Assembly (NCBI RefSeq): GCF_001444405.1
Contig: NZ_CP013187.1
Location: 3,534,001 to 3,598,000 of the forward strand
Source of the DNA: Pseudoalteromonas phenolica
GTDB taxonomy: Bacteria > Pseudomonadota > Gammaproteobacteria > Enterobacterales > Alteromonadaceae
Direction: 5' to 3'
Length of the DNA: 64,000 bases
In this document: positions 1 to 8,680 of the stretch, in pieces
How the letters are laid out: every line of letters begins with the position of its first letter
How positions within the stretch are numbered: the first letter of the stretch is position 1
The notes under the pieces: model-generated
Databases searched by the model: none
Told to the model about the DNA's origin: nothing
The model's input: the letters and a program-made list of their open reading frames with translations, nothing else
Program-made: the position numbers and the translations under genes

Positions 1-105
1 GACATGCTCACCTGTTACCTGCATGGCTGCAATACCAGCCATGGCACAAATGCCTAAGGCCACCATCACTTCTAGCAGAGTAAAGCCAGCTGATTGCTTT
101 TTCAT
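1..105 (-). CDS. gspI: Type II secretion minor pseudopilin GspI, N-terminal part
   Basis: Only the first 35 codons lie in the window; the gene continues past the left edge. The start reads MKKQSAGFTLLEVMVALG, a class III prepilin leader cut by GspO between Gly and Phe, followed by the hydrophobic N-terminal helix. The family forms part of the pseudopilus tip with GspJ, K and H. Its ATG overlaps the TGA of gspH in an ATGA tetranucleotide, so the two are translationally coupled. The identity GspI rather than another pseudopilin rests on gene order and on the MVALGI-type sequence after the leader. Confidence 0.88.
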   Translation of the reverse strand, partial: MKKQSAGFTLLEVMVALGICAMAGIAAMQVTGEHV

Positions 106-698
106 ACTTCAGGCTCCACTCGTAAATTAACAGGGGCGATAAATTCACCTTCGATAAAATAACGTGCTTGTTCTGCATCTCGGTCTGATAACTCGACACT
201 AAACTGAAACGCGCTCACTTCGCCCGAAGATAAAATTAATACTTGTGGCACTTTTAGCTTTTTTAACTCAAGCAAGCTTTCATCATCACTGGTGCCCATA
301 AGTTCACGCCAATTGGCTTGCTCAAGCAAATTGTCTTGCGACCAAGATAAATCTTCGATATTCAAATTAACTTTGTATTCTTTACCGAAGGTAATAGGCT
401 CGTATAACTCTTCAGCATCAAATACTGCCCACTTCTCACCGTCAAAGACTAAAAATTCTAAAACATTTTTATCAAGGTGAAAGCCAAGCTCAATTTGGTT
501 TAATACTGCAAACTCAGAGGCAAGATTAATTACTCTGTACACTCTGAGCGCTTGTTTTTCTAACTCTTCGGCTTCAGCATCATCAAAGGTGTAACTCACC
601 ATTTTCACTGACATGGCGATGATCACAAGTACGACAAGGACTTCAAGTAAACTGAAGCCCTTTGCCTTGTTAATATTTTGCCTTAAGCCTAAACGCAT
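102..698 (-). CDS. gspH: Type II secretion minor pseudopilin GspH
   Basis: A 198-residue pseudopilin. A short basic leader precedes the KGFSLLEVLVVL cleavage and helix motif at about residues 13-24. The rest is a globular periplasmic domain rich in acidic residues. GspH sits at the pseudopilus tip and helps drive substrates through the secretin. It lies 5 bases after gspG and overlaps gspI by 4. The family is divergent beyond the N-terminal helix, so the H assignment depends mainly on its place between gspG and gspI. Confidence 0.9.
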   Translation of the reverse strand: MRLGLRQNINKAKGFSLLEVLVVLVIIAMSVKMVSYTFDDAEAEELEKQALRVYRVINLASEFAVLNQIELGFHLDKNVLEFLVFDGEKWAVFDAEELYEPITFGKEYKVNLNIEDLSWSQDNLLEQANWRELMGTSDDESLLELKKLKVPQVLILSSGEVSAFQFSVELSDRDAEQARYFIEGEFIAPVNLRVEPEV

Positions 699-703
699 AC
701 GTA

Positions 704-1132
704 TTAACGCGCTTGGTCTTCATCAGTCCAGTTACCGATATCGTCGTCAGTGCCCACTTCACCGTCAGGGCCCATTGAAAAGATATCGATTTTGCCCATT
801 TCACCTGGGCTAACTAACTGGTAAGGATTGCCCCATGGATCTTCAGGTAATTTTGAAATAAAGCCACCTTCAGGGAAACGACGTGGTATAGGATCAATTG
901 TCGTCTTAGTCACAAGTGCCTCTAAGCCTTGCTCTGTGGTTGGGTATTTCTTGTTTTTTAGCTTGTACATGTTCATTGCATCTTCAAGCTGTTGAATATC
1001 TAAACCCGCTTTATCTAAAGCAGCCTCTTCTTGTTGGCCCATAATGTTTGGCGCAACGATTGATAAAATCATACCGATGATAACCAGTACCACCATTACT
1101 TCTAGTAGGGAGAAACCTGATTGCTTTTTCAC
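704..1132 (-). CDS. gspG: Type II secretion major pseudopilin GspG
   Basis: 142 residues, the usual length for the major pseudopilin. The leader MKKQSGFSLLEVMVVLVIIG is the GspO cleavage and methylation site. The C-terminal stretch with GPDGEVGTDDDIGNW is the conserved calcium-binding loop of GspG, which stabilises the pseudopilus. The subunit polymerises on the GspE/F/L/M platform to push exoproteins through GspD. It lies 54 bases after gspF, the largest gap in this operon, a reasonable place for an extra ribosome-loading or processing site for an abundant subunit. Confidence 0.97.
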   Translation of the reverse strand: MKKQSGFSLLEVMVVLVIIGMILSIVAPNIMGQQEEAALDKAGLDIQQLEDAMNMYKLKNKKYPTTEQGLEALVTKTTIDPIPRRFPEGGFISKLPEDPWGNPYQLVSPGEMGKIDIFSMGPDGEVGTDDDIGNWTDEDQAR

Positions 1133-1186
1133 AATGAATACCTCATTCGCTCTAATAGCTGTTATTTTTTAAAACTCTTTATTTGA

Positions 1187-2413
1187 CTATAAGCCGATGG
1201 CTTTGTTCATTTCCATAATTGGTTGCAAAATTGCCATGACAATAAACAACACAATAATGGCCATGGTTGCGATCATTGCTGGCTCTAATAGCTTTAATGA
1301 GACGCTGACCATAGTTTCAAACTCTCTGTCTTGATTGTTAGCCGCTCGCTCTAACATCTGCTCTAGCTCACCCGACTTCTCACCACTGGCGATCATATGC
1401 AGCATCATAGGTGGGAATAACTTAGTTTGCTGAAGTGATGCTCTTAAGCTTGCACCTTCACTGACTCTGACCGCAGCTTCTGATACCGCGGATTTAATCT
1501 TCTCGTTTTCAAGTACCTGACCGGCTATTTTCATACCTTCAAGAAGCGGTACTGCACTGGAAGACAAAATACTGAGGGTACGTGCAAAACGTGCCGTATT
1601 GATACTACGGCTAATTTTGCCTAAACCAGGTAGACGCAATAATTGCGTGTCATACCAAAAACGGATCTTGGGCTTCAGTAGTGCTTGTTTAATACCAATT
1701 GTAAGGGCAACAATACCGATAAAACTTGGCATCCAATAAGCTTGAACGAAGTTACTTGCAGCCATTACCCACTCGGTGGTCCAAGGCAATGCTTGTTTGG
1801 ACTTCTCAAAGGTTTTCAAAATCTCTGGTACCACAGTACCAAGCAATACCGCCACAATACCAATAGCAAAGACGACAAGAATACTTGGATATACCATAGC
1901 TTGAGTGATTTGGCTGCGCATATGCTGACGCTGTTCGGTATAATCAGCCAGACGATTCAGTACTTCATCTAAATGGCCTGACTTTTCACCAGCCGCCACC
2001 ATAGCGCGATATAAATTATCGAACACATGAGGAAACTCAGACATACCATCAGCCAATGTGTAGCCCTCTACAACCTTAGAGCGCACCGACATCAGCATAC
2101 GTTTAAGACGAGGTTTCTCACATTGCTCTGCCACTGCCATCACAGCCGCTTCTACTGGTAATGAAGACTGGATAAGCGTTGCCAATTGACGAGTGATTAA
2201 AGCGATATCAGAGACTGAAGGCTTATAACCTGTAAACAGCTTAAACCCACCACCGGATTGCTGCTTTTCTTTTTCTGCAGCAGGCGCAACTTCTAAAGGC
2301 ATCATGCCTTTTTCTCGAAGTTGTTGGCGGATCTGTTTCGCTGTATCGCCTTCTAAGATACCTTTCTTTTCTTTGCCCTTTCCATCGAGCGCTCGATACT
2401 CAAACGCTGCCAT
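1187..2413 (-). CDS. gspF: Type II secretion inner-membrane platform protein GspF
   Basis: 408 residues, normal for GspF/PilC. Two repeated cytoplasmic T2SSF domains (about residues 70-195 and 270-395) are separated by membrane segments near residues 170-195 and 220-240, with a last segment close to the C-terminus (AMIATMAIIVLFIVMAILQP). The repeats carry the typical LATLIQSSLPVEAAV and LSILSSSAVPLLEGM signatures. The protein couples the GspE ATPase to pseudopilus assembly. The start lies 2 bases after the gspE stop, indicating co-translation. Confidence 0.97.
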   Translation of the reverse strand: MAAFEYRALDGKGKEKKGILEGDTAKQIRQQLREKGMMPLEVAPAAEKEKQQSGGGFKLFTGYKPSVSDIALITRQLATLIQSSLPVEAAVMAVAEQCEKPRLKRMLMSVRSKVVEGYTLADGMSEFPHVFDNLYRAMVAAGEKSGHLDEVLNRLADYTEQRQHMRSQITQAMVYPSILVVFAIGIVAVLLGTVVPEILKTFEKSKQALPWTTEWVMAASNFVQAYWMPSFIGIVALTIGIKQALLKPKIRFWYDTQLLRLPGLGKISRSINTARFARTLSILSSSAVPLLEGMKIAGQVLENEKIKSAVSEAAVRVSEGASLRASLQQTKLFPPMMLHMIASGEKSGELEQMLERAANNQDREFETMVSVSLKLLEPAMIATMAIIVLFIVMAILQPIMEMNKAIGL

Positions 2414-2415
2414 GA

Positions 2416-3966
2416 TTAACCTTCCTCACGAGTAACACGTAACACTTCTTCTAAAGAAGTTTGTCCTTTCAGAACTCGTGAGCAACCATCTTGACGAATA
2501 CTCGGACTGAAAGTACGAATATATTTTTCTACGGCCTGCTCACCTTTACCATTATGGATAAGCTCACGCACCGCTTCATCAACCACCAGTAGCTCGTGAA
2601 TACCTGTACGGCCTTTATAACCGTTGTAATTACATGATTCACAACCAACTGGGCGATAAATAATTGTATTACTGTCTTTTTCTACACCTAATAGCTCACA
2701 TTCACGCTCATCGGCTTGATGCGGCTCTTTACAGTCATTACACAAGGTACGGACTAGACGTTGAGACAACACACCTAACAAAGAAGAAGACAGTAAGAAT
2801 GGTTCTACACCCATATCTTCCATACGCGTAATTGCGCCTGAAGCCGTATTGGTATGCAGGGTCGACATTACTAAGTGACCCGTCAGTGATGCCTGAACCG
2901 CAATTTGGCCCGTTTCTAAATCTCGGATTTCACCAACCATTACTACGTCAGGGTCTTGACGCAGAATTGCACGCAAACCTCGTGCAAATGTCATATCGAC
3001 TTTCGGGTTAACCTGAGTTTGACCAATACCTGGGATTTCATATTCAATTGGGTCTTCAACTGTCAGAATATTGCGGTCTTTTGAGTTTATTTGGCTCATA
3101 CCAGCATACAGAGTGGTACTCTTACCTGAACCTGTTGGGCCGGTCACCAAAATAATACCGTGCGGTTTTGCTATTAATTCGCTGAATAACTCACGGTTAC
3201 GCTCTGTCATACCCAAATCTTCAAGGTTTAAACGGGCATTATTTTTATCTAAAAGACGCAGTACAACACGCTCACCAAAACTAGATGGCATAGTCGATAC
3301 ACGCACATCAACAGCACGACCTGCGATACGTAATGAAATACGGCCATCTTGAGGAATACGCTTTTCGGCAATATCGAGCTTTGCCATAACTTTAATACGC
3401 GATACCAGTAGTGACGCCAGTTTTCGGTTCGGCTTTAAAACTTCTTTTAAAACACCATCTACCCTAAAACGAATAACTAGATCTTGTTCAAAGGTTTCGA
3501 TGTGAATATCTGAGGCGCCATCTTTAATTGCTTCACTGAGCATGGCGTTGATCAACTTAATGATCGGCGCATCGTCATCAGCCGCTAACAGGTCTTCAGT
3601 TTGCGGCAGTTCTTCAGCCAATGAAAATAGATCGACCTCGTTGCCAATATCTTCCATCATTTGTTGAGTTTCAGAGCTATCCCGCTGATAAGCCTCTTCA
3701 AGCATAAACTCAAATTTTTCAGCTTCTAATTGCTCAAGCTTAAACTCAGCATTCGCAACACGACGAATCTCAAGCAGGTGCGCAACATTTAAGTCACCCG
3801 TATAAAAAACCTTTAAGCCTGCTTCTTCTTCGGCCAACAGCATATTGACACGACGCGCATAAGAAAATGGCAACTTAAGAGATAGCTCACGAGCCATCTC
3901 CTCAATTGGTGCGTCGGCAAGCAATTCTGTATGCTCGCTTTCAAATTGATTGTGAGTATCAATCAT
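2416..3966 (-). CDS. gspE: Type II secretion ATPase GspE
   Basis: 516-residue secretion ATPase of the PulE/VirB11 superfamily. It has an N-terminal N1E domain that binds GspL, a Walker A GPTGSGKST in mid-protein, Asp and His boxes (ILRQDPDVVMVGEIRD, LVMSTLHTN) and a C-terminal tetracysteine zinc module (CNDC ... CESC). It powers pseudopilus growth from the cytoplasmic face of the inner membrane. Its ATG lies inside the last codons of gspD (8-base overlap), a classic coupling arrangement for this operon. Confidence 0.98.
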   Translation of the reverse strand: MIDTHNQFESEHTELLADAPIEEMARELSLKLPFSYARRVNMLLAEEEAGLKVFYTGDLNVAHLLEIRRVANAEFKLEQLEAEKFEFMLEEAYQRDSSETQQMMEDIGNEVDLFSLAEELPQTEDLLAADDDAPIIKLINAMLSEAIKDGASDIHIETFEQDLVIRFRVDGVLKEVLKPNRKLASLLVSRIKVMAKLDIAEKRIPQDGRISLRIAGRAVDVRVSTMPSSFGERVVLRLLDKNNARLNLEDLGMTERNRELFSELIAKPHGIILVTGPTGSGKSTTLYAGMSQINSKDRNILTVEDPIEYEIPGIGQTQVNPKVDMTFARGLRAILRQDPDVVMVGEIRDLETGQIAVQASLTGHLVMSTLHTNTASGAITRMEDMGVEPFLLSSSLLGVLSQRLVRTLCNDCKEPHQADERECELLGVEKDSNTIIYRPVGCESCNYNGYKGRTGIHELLVVDEAVRELIHNGKGEQAVEKYIRTFSPSIRQDGCSRVLKGQTSLEEVLRVTREEG

Positions 3967-6022
3967 CTTTACGCTCTTTCTTATTTTGCTCTTTTAAATA
4001 CTGCTCATATGTTGGTGGTAATGTCAGTGCATCATTCCACTCTGGTAACACAGGCGAATCTTCAAACGGCATAAGGTCAATACCGTCTTCACGCTGCTTA
4101 CTTTGCTCACCGCGAATAAAGTTATACTTAGAATGACTTAATTCGTTCATGCTGCGGCTATCACGCAGAATCGTCGGACGAATAAATACCAATAAGTTAC
4201 GCTTACGTTTAGTTGTACTGGTCGACTTGAATAAATGACCTAGGATAGGAATATCACCTAGCAATGGTACTTTAGACACACTTTCTTGTACGTCTTCATC
4301 AATTAGACCACCGAGAATCACCATACCGCCATCGTCAGCAATCACAGTCGTGTTAATAGCACGCTTGTTTACTGCAATATCAACAGCGGTTGCGCCACTA
4401 ACACTCGATACTTCTTGCTCAATGGTTAACTGAACTGCTGTTCCATCATTAATCTGCGGTGTAACTTTTAACTTAATACCCACTTCTTGACGATCAACCG
4501 TTTGGAATGGGTTAGTATTATTACCACTGGTTGTCGAACCGGTAATGATTGGCACTTCTTGACCCACAATCATCGAGGCTTCTTCATTGTCCATCGTAGT
4601 TACAGACGGCGTCGCGAGGATGTTTGACTTCGTATCTGTCGAAATTGCCTGAATGATCGCACCCCAGTCATTTTTAATAATGCCAGCAGCAAGACCATTT
4701 ACGCCACCAAGTAATGCAGCCAATGGACCTAAATCGCCTTCTTGTGTTTCATCGTACTCTTTAAGCTCTGTATTATCGCCTGTTATCGTTTTCGTGATTG
4801 TTTTATCACGAGCCTGCTCTGCTGCCACGGCTAATGAACCCACAGGCACATTGCTACCATTATTGAATTGCAACATACCACCTTGTTCTGAAATCCACTG
4901 CAAGCCTAGGTTGATGCCATCGCCTTCTAGTACTTCAACAACGATTGCTTCTACTAAAACTTGTGCACGACGAATGTCGAGTTTTTTGATTACTGATGCC
5001 AAAGAGCGCATGGTGTCAGGTTGTGCTGTGATCACTAAGGAGTTCGAATCTGGATGAGCTTCAATACTTGTTTCGTTATTATTACTGCGACTGCGGCCTT
5101 TGGTATTGCCACCCTGCGCTTCCTCTTGCAATGTTTTACTTACACCCTGCAGGACTTTTACTAAATCTTCAGCTTTTGCATAATCAAGATAAAAAACTTG
5201 CGTATTACCTTGGCTTTTTAGCTCACCGTCTAAGCGCTTAACTAAATCTACTGCTCTAGAGCGTGCTTGCCCTTCTCCGCTGACAATCACACTGTTAGTA
5301 CGGTTATCAGCCACGACTTTTGGTATTAGAAAGTCAGGGATGCTATTTTTACCAGATGACTTATAAATGCTCTCAACTACTTTTACCACATCATCAGCTG
5401 TTGCATGTTCAAGCTCGATAATTTCAACGAGTGTGTCACCTGCTTGGTCAACTGACTTGATAATATCGACAAGTCGATTTACCGACGCTGCATGGCCTGT
5501 CAGCATCATCACGTTAGCAGAACTGAAGTTAGTAACATGACCACCATCTTTTTGGTCACTGAACTGACGAATGAGTGGGCCGAGCTCTTGAACAGAGACA
5601 TTTTTAACACGGATCACACGAGTAACTAAGGTGTCACCGTCCGTCGCGGTATTGTCTGACACTAATGGCACATTGCTCTTTTTACCATCAGAGCTACGTA
5701 AGATTTTTAAAATGCCGCTGTCCATTTCAATAACAGCATAACCATAAACTTCTAGAACATTTAAAAAGAATTGATAGTAAAGCGCTTCATCCATTAACTC
5801 ATAGCTACGCACATTAATATTGCCGCGCACATTAGGGTCGATGATGATGGTCTTATTCAGGTTTTTACCGACGATATTAATAAATTCATTAATGTCAGTA
5901 CCTTTAAAGTTTGCTGCATATTCAACAGCAGAAACAGATAACGATAACCCAGCTGCAAACATCAGAGCCGCATACTTAGCTAACCCTTTTTTGATTTTTC
6001 TGAGGTCTAGCTTATTTCTCAT
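3959..6022 (-). CDS. gspD: Type II secretion outer-membrane secretin GspD
   Basis: 687 residues from the ATG at 6022, which has a GGAG nine bases upstream; an in-frame TTG five codons earlier overlaps that GGAG and is less likely. A signal peptide ends near SVSAVEYAAN. N0 to N3 domains follow, with several NTNxxxI-type ring-building repeats and a poly-Asn/Ser linker within N3 near residue 290. The C-terminal secretin domain (VLVEAIVVEVLEGDGINLG, VPLLGDIPILGHLF) forms the gated outer-membrane channel. It lies 24 bases after gspC. Confidence 0.97.
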   Translation of the reverse strand: MRNKLDLRKIKKGLAKYAALMFAAGLSLSVSAVEYAANFKGTDINEFINIVGKNLNKTIIIDPNVRGNINVRSYELMDEALYYQFFLNVLEVYGYAVIEMDSGILKILRSSDGKKSNVPLVSDNTATDGDTLVTRVIRVKNVSVQELGPLIRQFSDQKDGGHVTNFSSANVMMLTGHAASVNRLVDIIKSVDQAGDTLVEIIELEHATADDVVKVVESIYKSSGKNSIPDFLIPKVVADNRTNSVIVSGEGQARSRAVDLVKRLDGELKSQGNTQVFYLDYAKAEDLVKVLQGVSKTLQEEAQGGNTKGRSRSNNNETSIEAHPDSNSLVITAQPDTMRSLASVIKKLDIRRAQVLVEAIVVEVLEGDGINLGLQWISEQGGMLQFNNGSNVPVGSLAVAAEQARDKTITKTITGDNTELKEYDETQEGDLGPLAALLGGVNGLAAGIIKNDWGAIIQAISTDTKSNILATPSVTTMDNEEASMIVGQEVPIITGSTTSGNNTNPFQTVDRQEVGIKLKVTPQINDGTAVQLTIEQEVSSVSGATAVDIAVNKRAINTTVIADDGGMVILGGLIDEDVQESVSKVPLLGDIPILGHLFKSTSTTKRKRNLLVFIRPTILRDSRSMNELSHSKYNFIRGEQSKQREDGIDLMPFEDSPVLPEWNDALTLPPTYEQYLKEQNKKERKDD

Positions 6023-6046
6023 TATTATTAACTCCAAAAATTGTGC

Positions 6047-6940
6047 TTACAGGCTGAATTGTACGTCGATCACGCGACCGTCACGTTCAATGCTAATCGT
6101 TGCATCAGTGGTTTCTCTGAGCTCTTGCATTGCAGTCATAGCCTGTCTCATATCTGTTAATTGATAGCCATTGATTGCAATAGCCAAATCATTATTCTTT
6201 AAACCCATTTTTTTAAATAGCTCAGGGTCTTTACCTGGGCTTAAGCGGTAACCTATTAACTCACCGTTTCTTCGTGCCTGAGATATTCTAATGTAATCGA
6301 GTAACTTACCAGGCTCTTTAAGTAGCTCTTGGCGGCGTTGTGCTAGTTCTGAACGATCAATGCTTGGTTTTTTAGCTGCCTCACGCACCTCTCGAGGTCC
6401 TGACACTGGCATTGCCACTTGTTTTGTGTAGGCAAGACCATCAAGCATGAGGGTTTCAAATCGGCCATTTACATCTAATAACACACGATCTGGTAAAACT
6501 TGCGCTAATTTGGCGCGCGTACCTGTGATTGCATCTTTCACTTCATACGTTTCTTGACGACCCTGCGATTCGATAATCGCCAAACCTGCAGTATCATTTA
6601 AACTGACCGCAACAATACCGGTAAGTTTCACATTCAACGTTGTTTTAGGTGCATCTGACACACGCGCGACGGGTTTGGGTGGGGCTTTTGGTTTCTCATT
6701 CGCAACACCAAATAGGTTTTGCTGAATAATTGATTGCGTGTTAACGGTATTAGTTTTACTGCTTACTGAACTCGGCAATGGTGCCAAGCTCGCGCTTTGC
6801 GGTTGTGGCCAGAACAACCAAACCAACTGTGCACACAAATAAGCAATATAAACAACAGTCAGTACTACCACCAAACGACTAAGTTTGGCATGCGGCAACT
6901 TCTGAAATATGCTCGTTAACTGTTGTAATTGTAATTCCAT
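6047..6940 (-). CDS. gspC: Type II secretion inner-membrane protein GspC
   Basis: 297 residues from the ATG at 6940; a TTG 11 codons upstream is possible but less likely. There is a short cytoplasmic N-terminus and one transmembrane helix near residues 25-45. A proline-rich linker leads into the periplasmic HR domain, which contacts the secretin N0 domain (LTGIVAVSLNDTAGLAIIE). The C-terminal PDZ domain (residues ~215-297) contains MGLKNNDLAIAINGYQL. First gene of the operon; the 212-base gap to hslR should hold divergent promoters. Confidence 0.94.
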   Translation of the reverse strand: MELQLQQLTSIFQKLPHAKLSRLVVVLTVVYIAYLCAQLVWLFWPQPQSASLAPLPSSVSSKTNTVNTQSIIQQNLFGVANEKPKAPPKPVARVSDAPKTTLNVKLTGIVAVSLNDTAGLAIIESQGRQETYEVKDAITGTRAKLAQVLPDRVLLDVNGRFETLMLDGLAYTKQVAMPVSGPREVREAAKKPSIDRSELAQRRQELLKEPGKLLDYIRISQARRNGELIGYRLSPGKDPELFKKMGLKNNDLAIAINGYQLTDMRQAMTAMQELRETTDATISIERDGRVIDVQFSL

Positions 6941-7152
6941 ATGAGACTTTTTCTTATTCTGTTGAACGGCCAAGTGTACCGCGACGAAATTAATTCAACA
7001 AGCGTACAAATGTGAAACTTTGTGACACTTGTATTACGTGAGATTACCCACATTATGTTGAAGGAAGGGTGAACAGCGCCCGCTTTTGTTGGGCCTGAAT
7101 ATATGATAAATTTCACCTCACAAATCCCTCAATCCTTGATGGTATTCTCGTT

Positions 7153-7563
7153 GTGAAAAAACAATCCTCTGAACAAAACAGCCAAATAGAAGCGGTTCGC
7201 TTAGATAAGTGGCTTTGGGCAGCGCGTTTTTATAAAACCCGCAGTATTGCTCGAGAAATGATCCAAGGTGGTAAAGTACACTATAACGGTCAGCGCTGTA
7301 AACCCAGTAAAACGGTTGAAATTGGTGCGACTGTCAACCTTGCTCAGGGTTATGAGGAAAAGGAAGTGACGATTTTGAAGGTCTATGACAAGCGTCAGGC
7401 CGCGCCACTTGCTCAGCTGTTATATGAAGAAGCTGAGCACAGTATAGAAAAGCGAGAGCAAAATGCCATCGCTAGAAAGAACAACAGCTTTTTTGCGCCG
7501 CGCCCGGAAACCAAACCGGATAAAAAACAACGTCGCGAATTACTAAAGTTAAAATCAAGCTAG
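7153..7563 (+). CDS. hslR: Heat shock protein 15, ribosome-associated RNA-binding protein
   Basis: 136-residue Hsp15 with an N-terminal S4 RNA-binding domain (VRLDKWLWAARFYKTRS, then GGKVHYNGQRCKPSK) and a basic C-terminal tail. In E. coli Hsp15 binds free 50S subunits that still carry a nascent chain and helps rescue them after heat shock. The start is a GTG at 7153 (GTG AAA AAA CAA); no in-frame ATG lies nearby. It is followed after 10 bases by hslO, the usual heat-shock pair. Confidence 0.95.
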   Translation: MKKQSSEQNSQIEAVRLDKWLWAARFYKTRSIAREMIQGGKVHYNGQRCKPSKTVEIGATVNLAQGYEEKEVTILKVYDKRQAAPLAQLLYEEAEHSIEKREQNAIARKNNSFFAPRPETKPDKKQRRELLKLKSS

Positions 7564-7573
7564 GATTTTATAA

Positions 7574-8419
7574 ATGCAATCAGATTTATTACACCGTTAC
7601 ATTTTCGATCAGTTAGACGTTCGTGGTGAGCTAGTACAAATCGAACAAACGTTTAAAGACATTATCGGTGAACACGACTACCCAGAACCTGTAAAGCAAT
7701 TATTAGGTGAGTTGCTAGTCGCAACCAGCCTACTGACCGCCACTTTAAAATTTGAAGGCGATATCGCGGTGCAACTGCAAGGTGATGGCCCAGTTAAATA
7801 TGCGGTAATAAACGGTGACCACAATCAAAATATGCGCGGCATTGCACGCTTACAAGGCGAGGTTACGGGTAACAGTATTCAGGACCTAATGGGTCAGGGA
7901 TATATGGTTATCACTATTACCCCAACTAAAGGTGAACGCTACCAAGGTATTGTACCTTTAACCTCTGATAATTTAGCAGAATGTCTAGAAGGTTACTTTG
8001 AACAGTCTGAGCAGTTAAAGACGCGTTTATGGTTTGCAACACGCACTTCGGGTGAGCAACTCAAGGCAGCAGGCCTGTTTTTACAGGTTTTACCTGTTAA
8101 TAAAGAAAAATCACAACAAGATTTCACTCACCTAGAAGCACTTAGTAACACCATCAAAGATGAAGAATTACTCGATCTAGATGCTCAAACGGTACTGACA
8201 CGTCTATATCACGAAGACAATCCACAATTGTTCGAGCCCCAAGAGCTAAACTTTGTTTGTGGCTGTAGTCGAGACAAGACCATCAATGCGCTTGTGAATG
8301 TAGGCCAAGATGAATTACTGGCTCAAGTTGCAGAAGACGGTGAAATAAATATCAGTTGTCATTACTGCCTGAAAAATTACCGATTTGATGAACAAGATAT
8401 CAAGGCTATTTTTAACTAA
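7574..8419 (+). CDS. hslO: Redox-regulated holdase chaperone Hsp33
   Basis: 281 residues, typical length. The N-terminal substrate-binding domain contains GQGYMVITI. The C-terminal redox switch has the zinc cysteines CxC (FVCGCSRD) and CxxC (SCHYCLKNY) about 30 residues apart. Oxidative stress forms two disulphides, releases zinc and activates chaperone holding of unfolding proteins in the cytoplasm. It is the last gene of the hslR-hslO unit, followed by a strong terminator. Confidence 0.97.
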   Translation: MQSDLLHRYIFDQLDVRGELVQIEQTFKDIIGEHDYPEPVKQLLGELLVATSLLTATLKFEGDIAVQLQGDGPVKYAVINGDHNQNMRGIARLQGEVTGNSIQDLMGQGYMVITITPTKGERYQGIVPLTSDNLAECLEGYFEQSEQLKTRLWFATRTSGEQLKAAGLFLQVLPVNKEKSQQDFTHLEALSNTIKDEELLDLDAQTVLTRLYHEDNPQLFEPQELNFVCGCSRDKTINALVNVGQDELLAQVAEDGEINISCHYCLKNYRFDEQDIKAIFN

Positions 8420-8446
8420 AAGTAGTATTGACTCAGCATCAGCTAA

Positions 8447-8471
8447 AAAGCCGTCAAAACGACGGCTTTTT
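8447..8471 (+). terminator. Intrinsic terminator of hslR-hslO
   Basis: A 10-bp perfect stem (AAAAGCCGTC / GACGGCTTTT) with an AAAAC-type loop ends in a T run. It lies 27 bases after the hslO stop and separates it from the pckA regulatory region. Confidence 0.9.
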
Positions 8472-8482
8472 AATGTCTAAAA

Positions 8483-8532
8483 AATGATACCGGTGTCATT
8501 TTAAATGGCTTTTTTATGACACCGGTATCATT
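8483..8532. promoter_or_regulatory. Twin palindromic operator upstream of pckA
   Basis: Two 14-bp near-palindromes, TGATACCGGTGTCA at 8485-8498 and TGACACCGGTATCA at 8517-8530, are exact reverse complements of each other. Their centres are 32 bp apart, close to three helical turns. The ACCGGT core resembles operators of LacI-family regulators such as GntR (seen in sequence; family likeness from general knowledge). The site lies about 80-130 bp before the best pckA -10 element, so an upstream activator or loop-forming regulator of gluconeogenesis is possible. The pair could also fold as a long hairpin (17-bp arms), but no T run follows it. Confidence 0.55.
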
Positions 8533-8611
8533 GAAATTATTCAAGTTTTTTACCAAATTTATGCCTTTTTAACCCTTCCAAAGGCTCGAATATCTCAATT
8601 TCATCTGTTAC

Positions 8612-8617
8612 TATAAT
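8612..8617 (+). promoter_or_regulatory. Candidate -10 element of pckA
   Basis: A perfect TATAAT lies 63 bases before the pckA ATG. The -35 region 17 bases upstream is poor, which fits a promoter that needs an activator bound upstream. Confidence 0.4.
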
Positions 8618-8680
8618 TTCAGCTTAAGAGTATTAAGAACTCAGAGCTATCCCGTTCAATTCTCACATTTAGGTAATAAC

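Noticed and set aside
1685..1972. Open frame opposite gspF
   Set aside because: It is a shadow of gspF; no ribosome site and no homologous pattern.
4653..5057. Open frame opposite gspD
   Set aside because: The antisense reading of the secretin gene gives Ser/Pro/Thr-rich sequence typical of shadows.
8483..8532. Second terminator after hslO
   Set aside because: The inverted arms are long but have no T run and are themselves two regular palindromes; an operator pair fits better.
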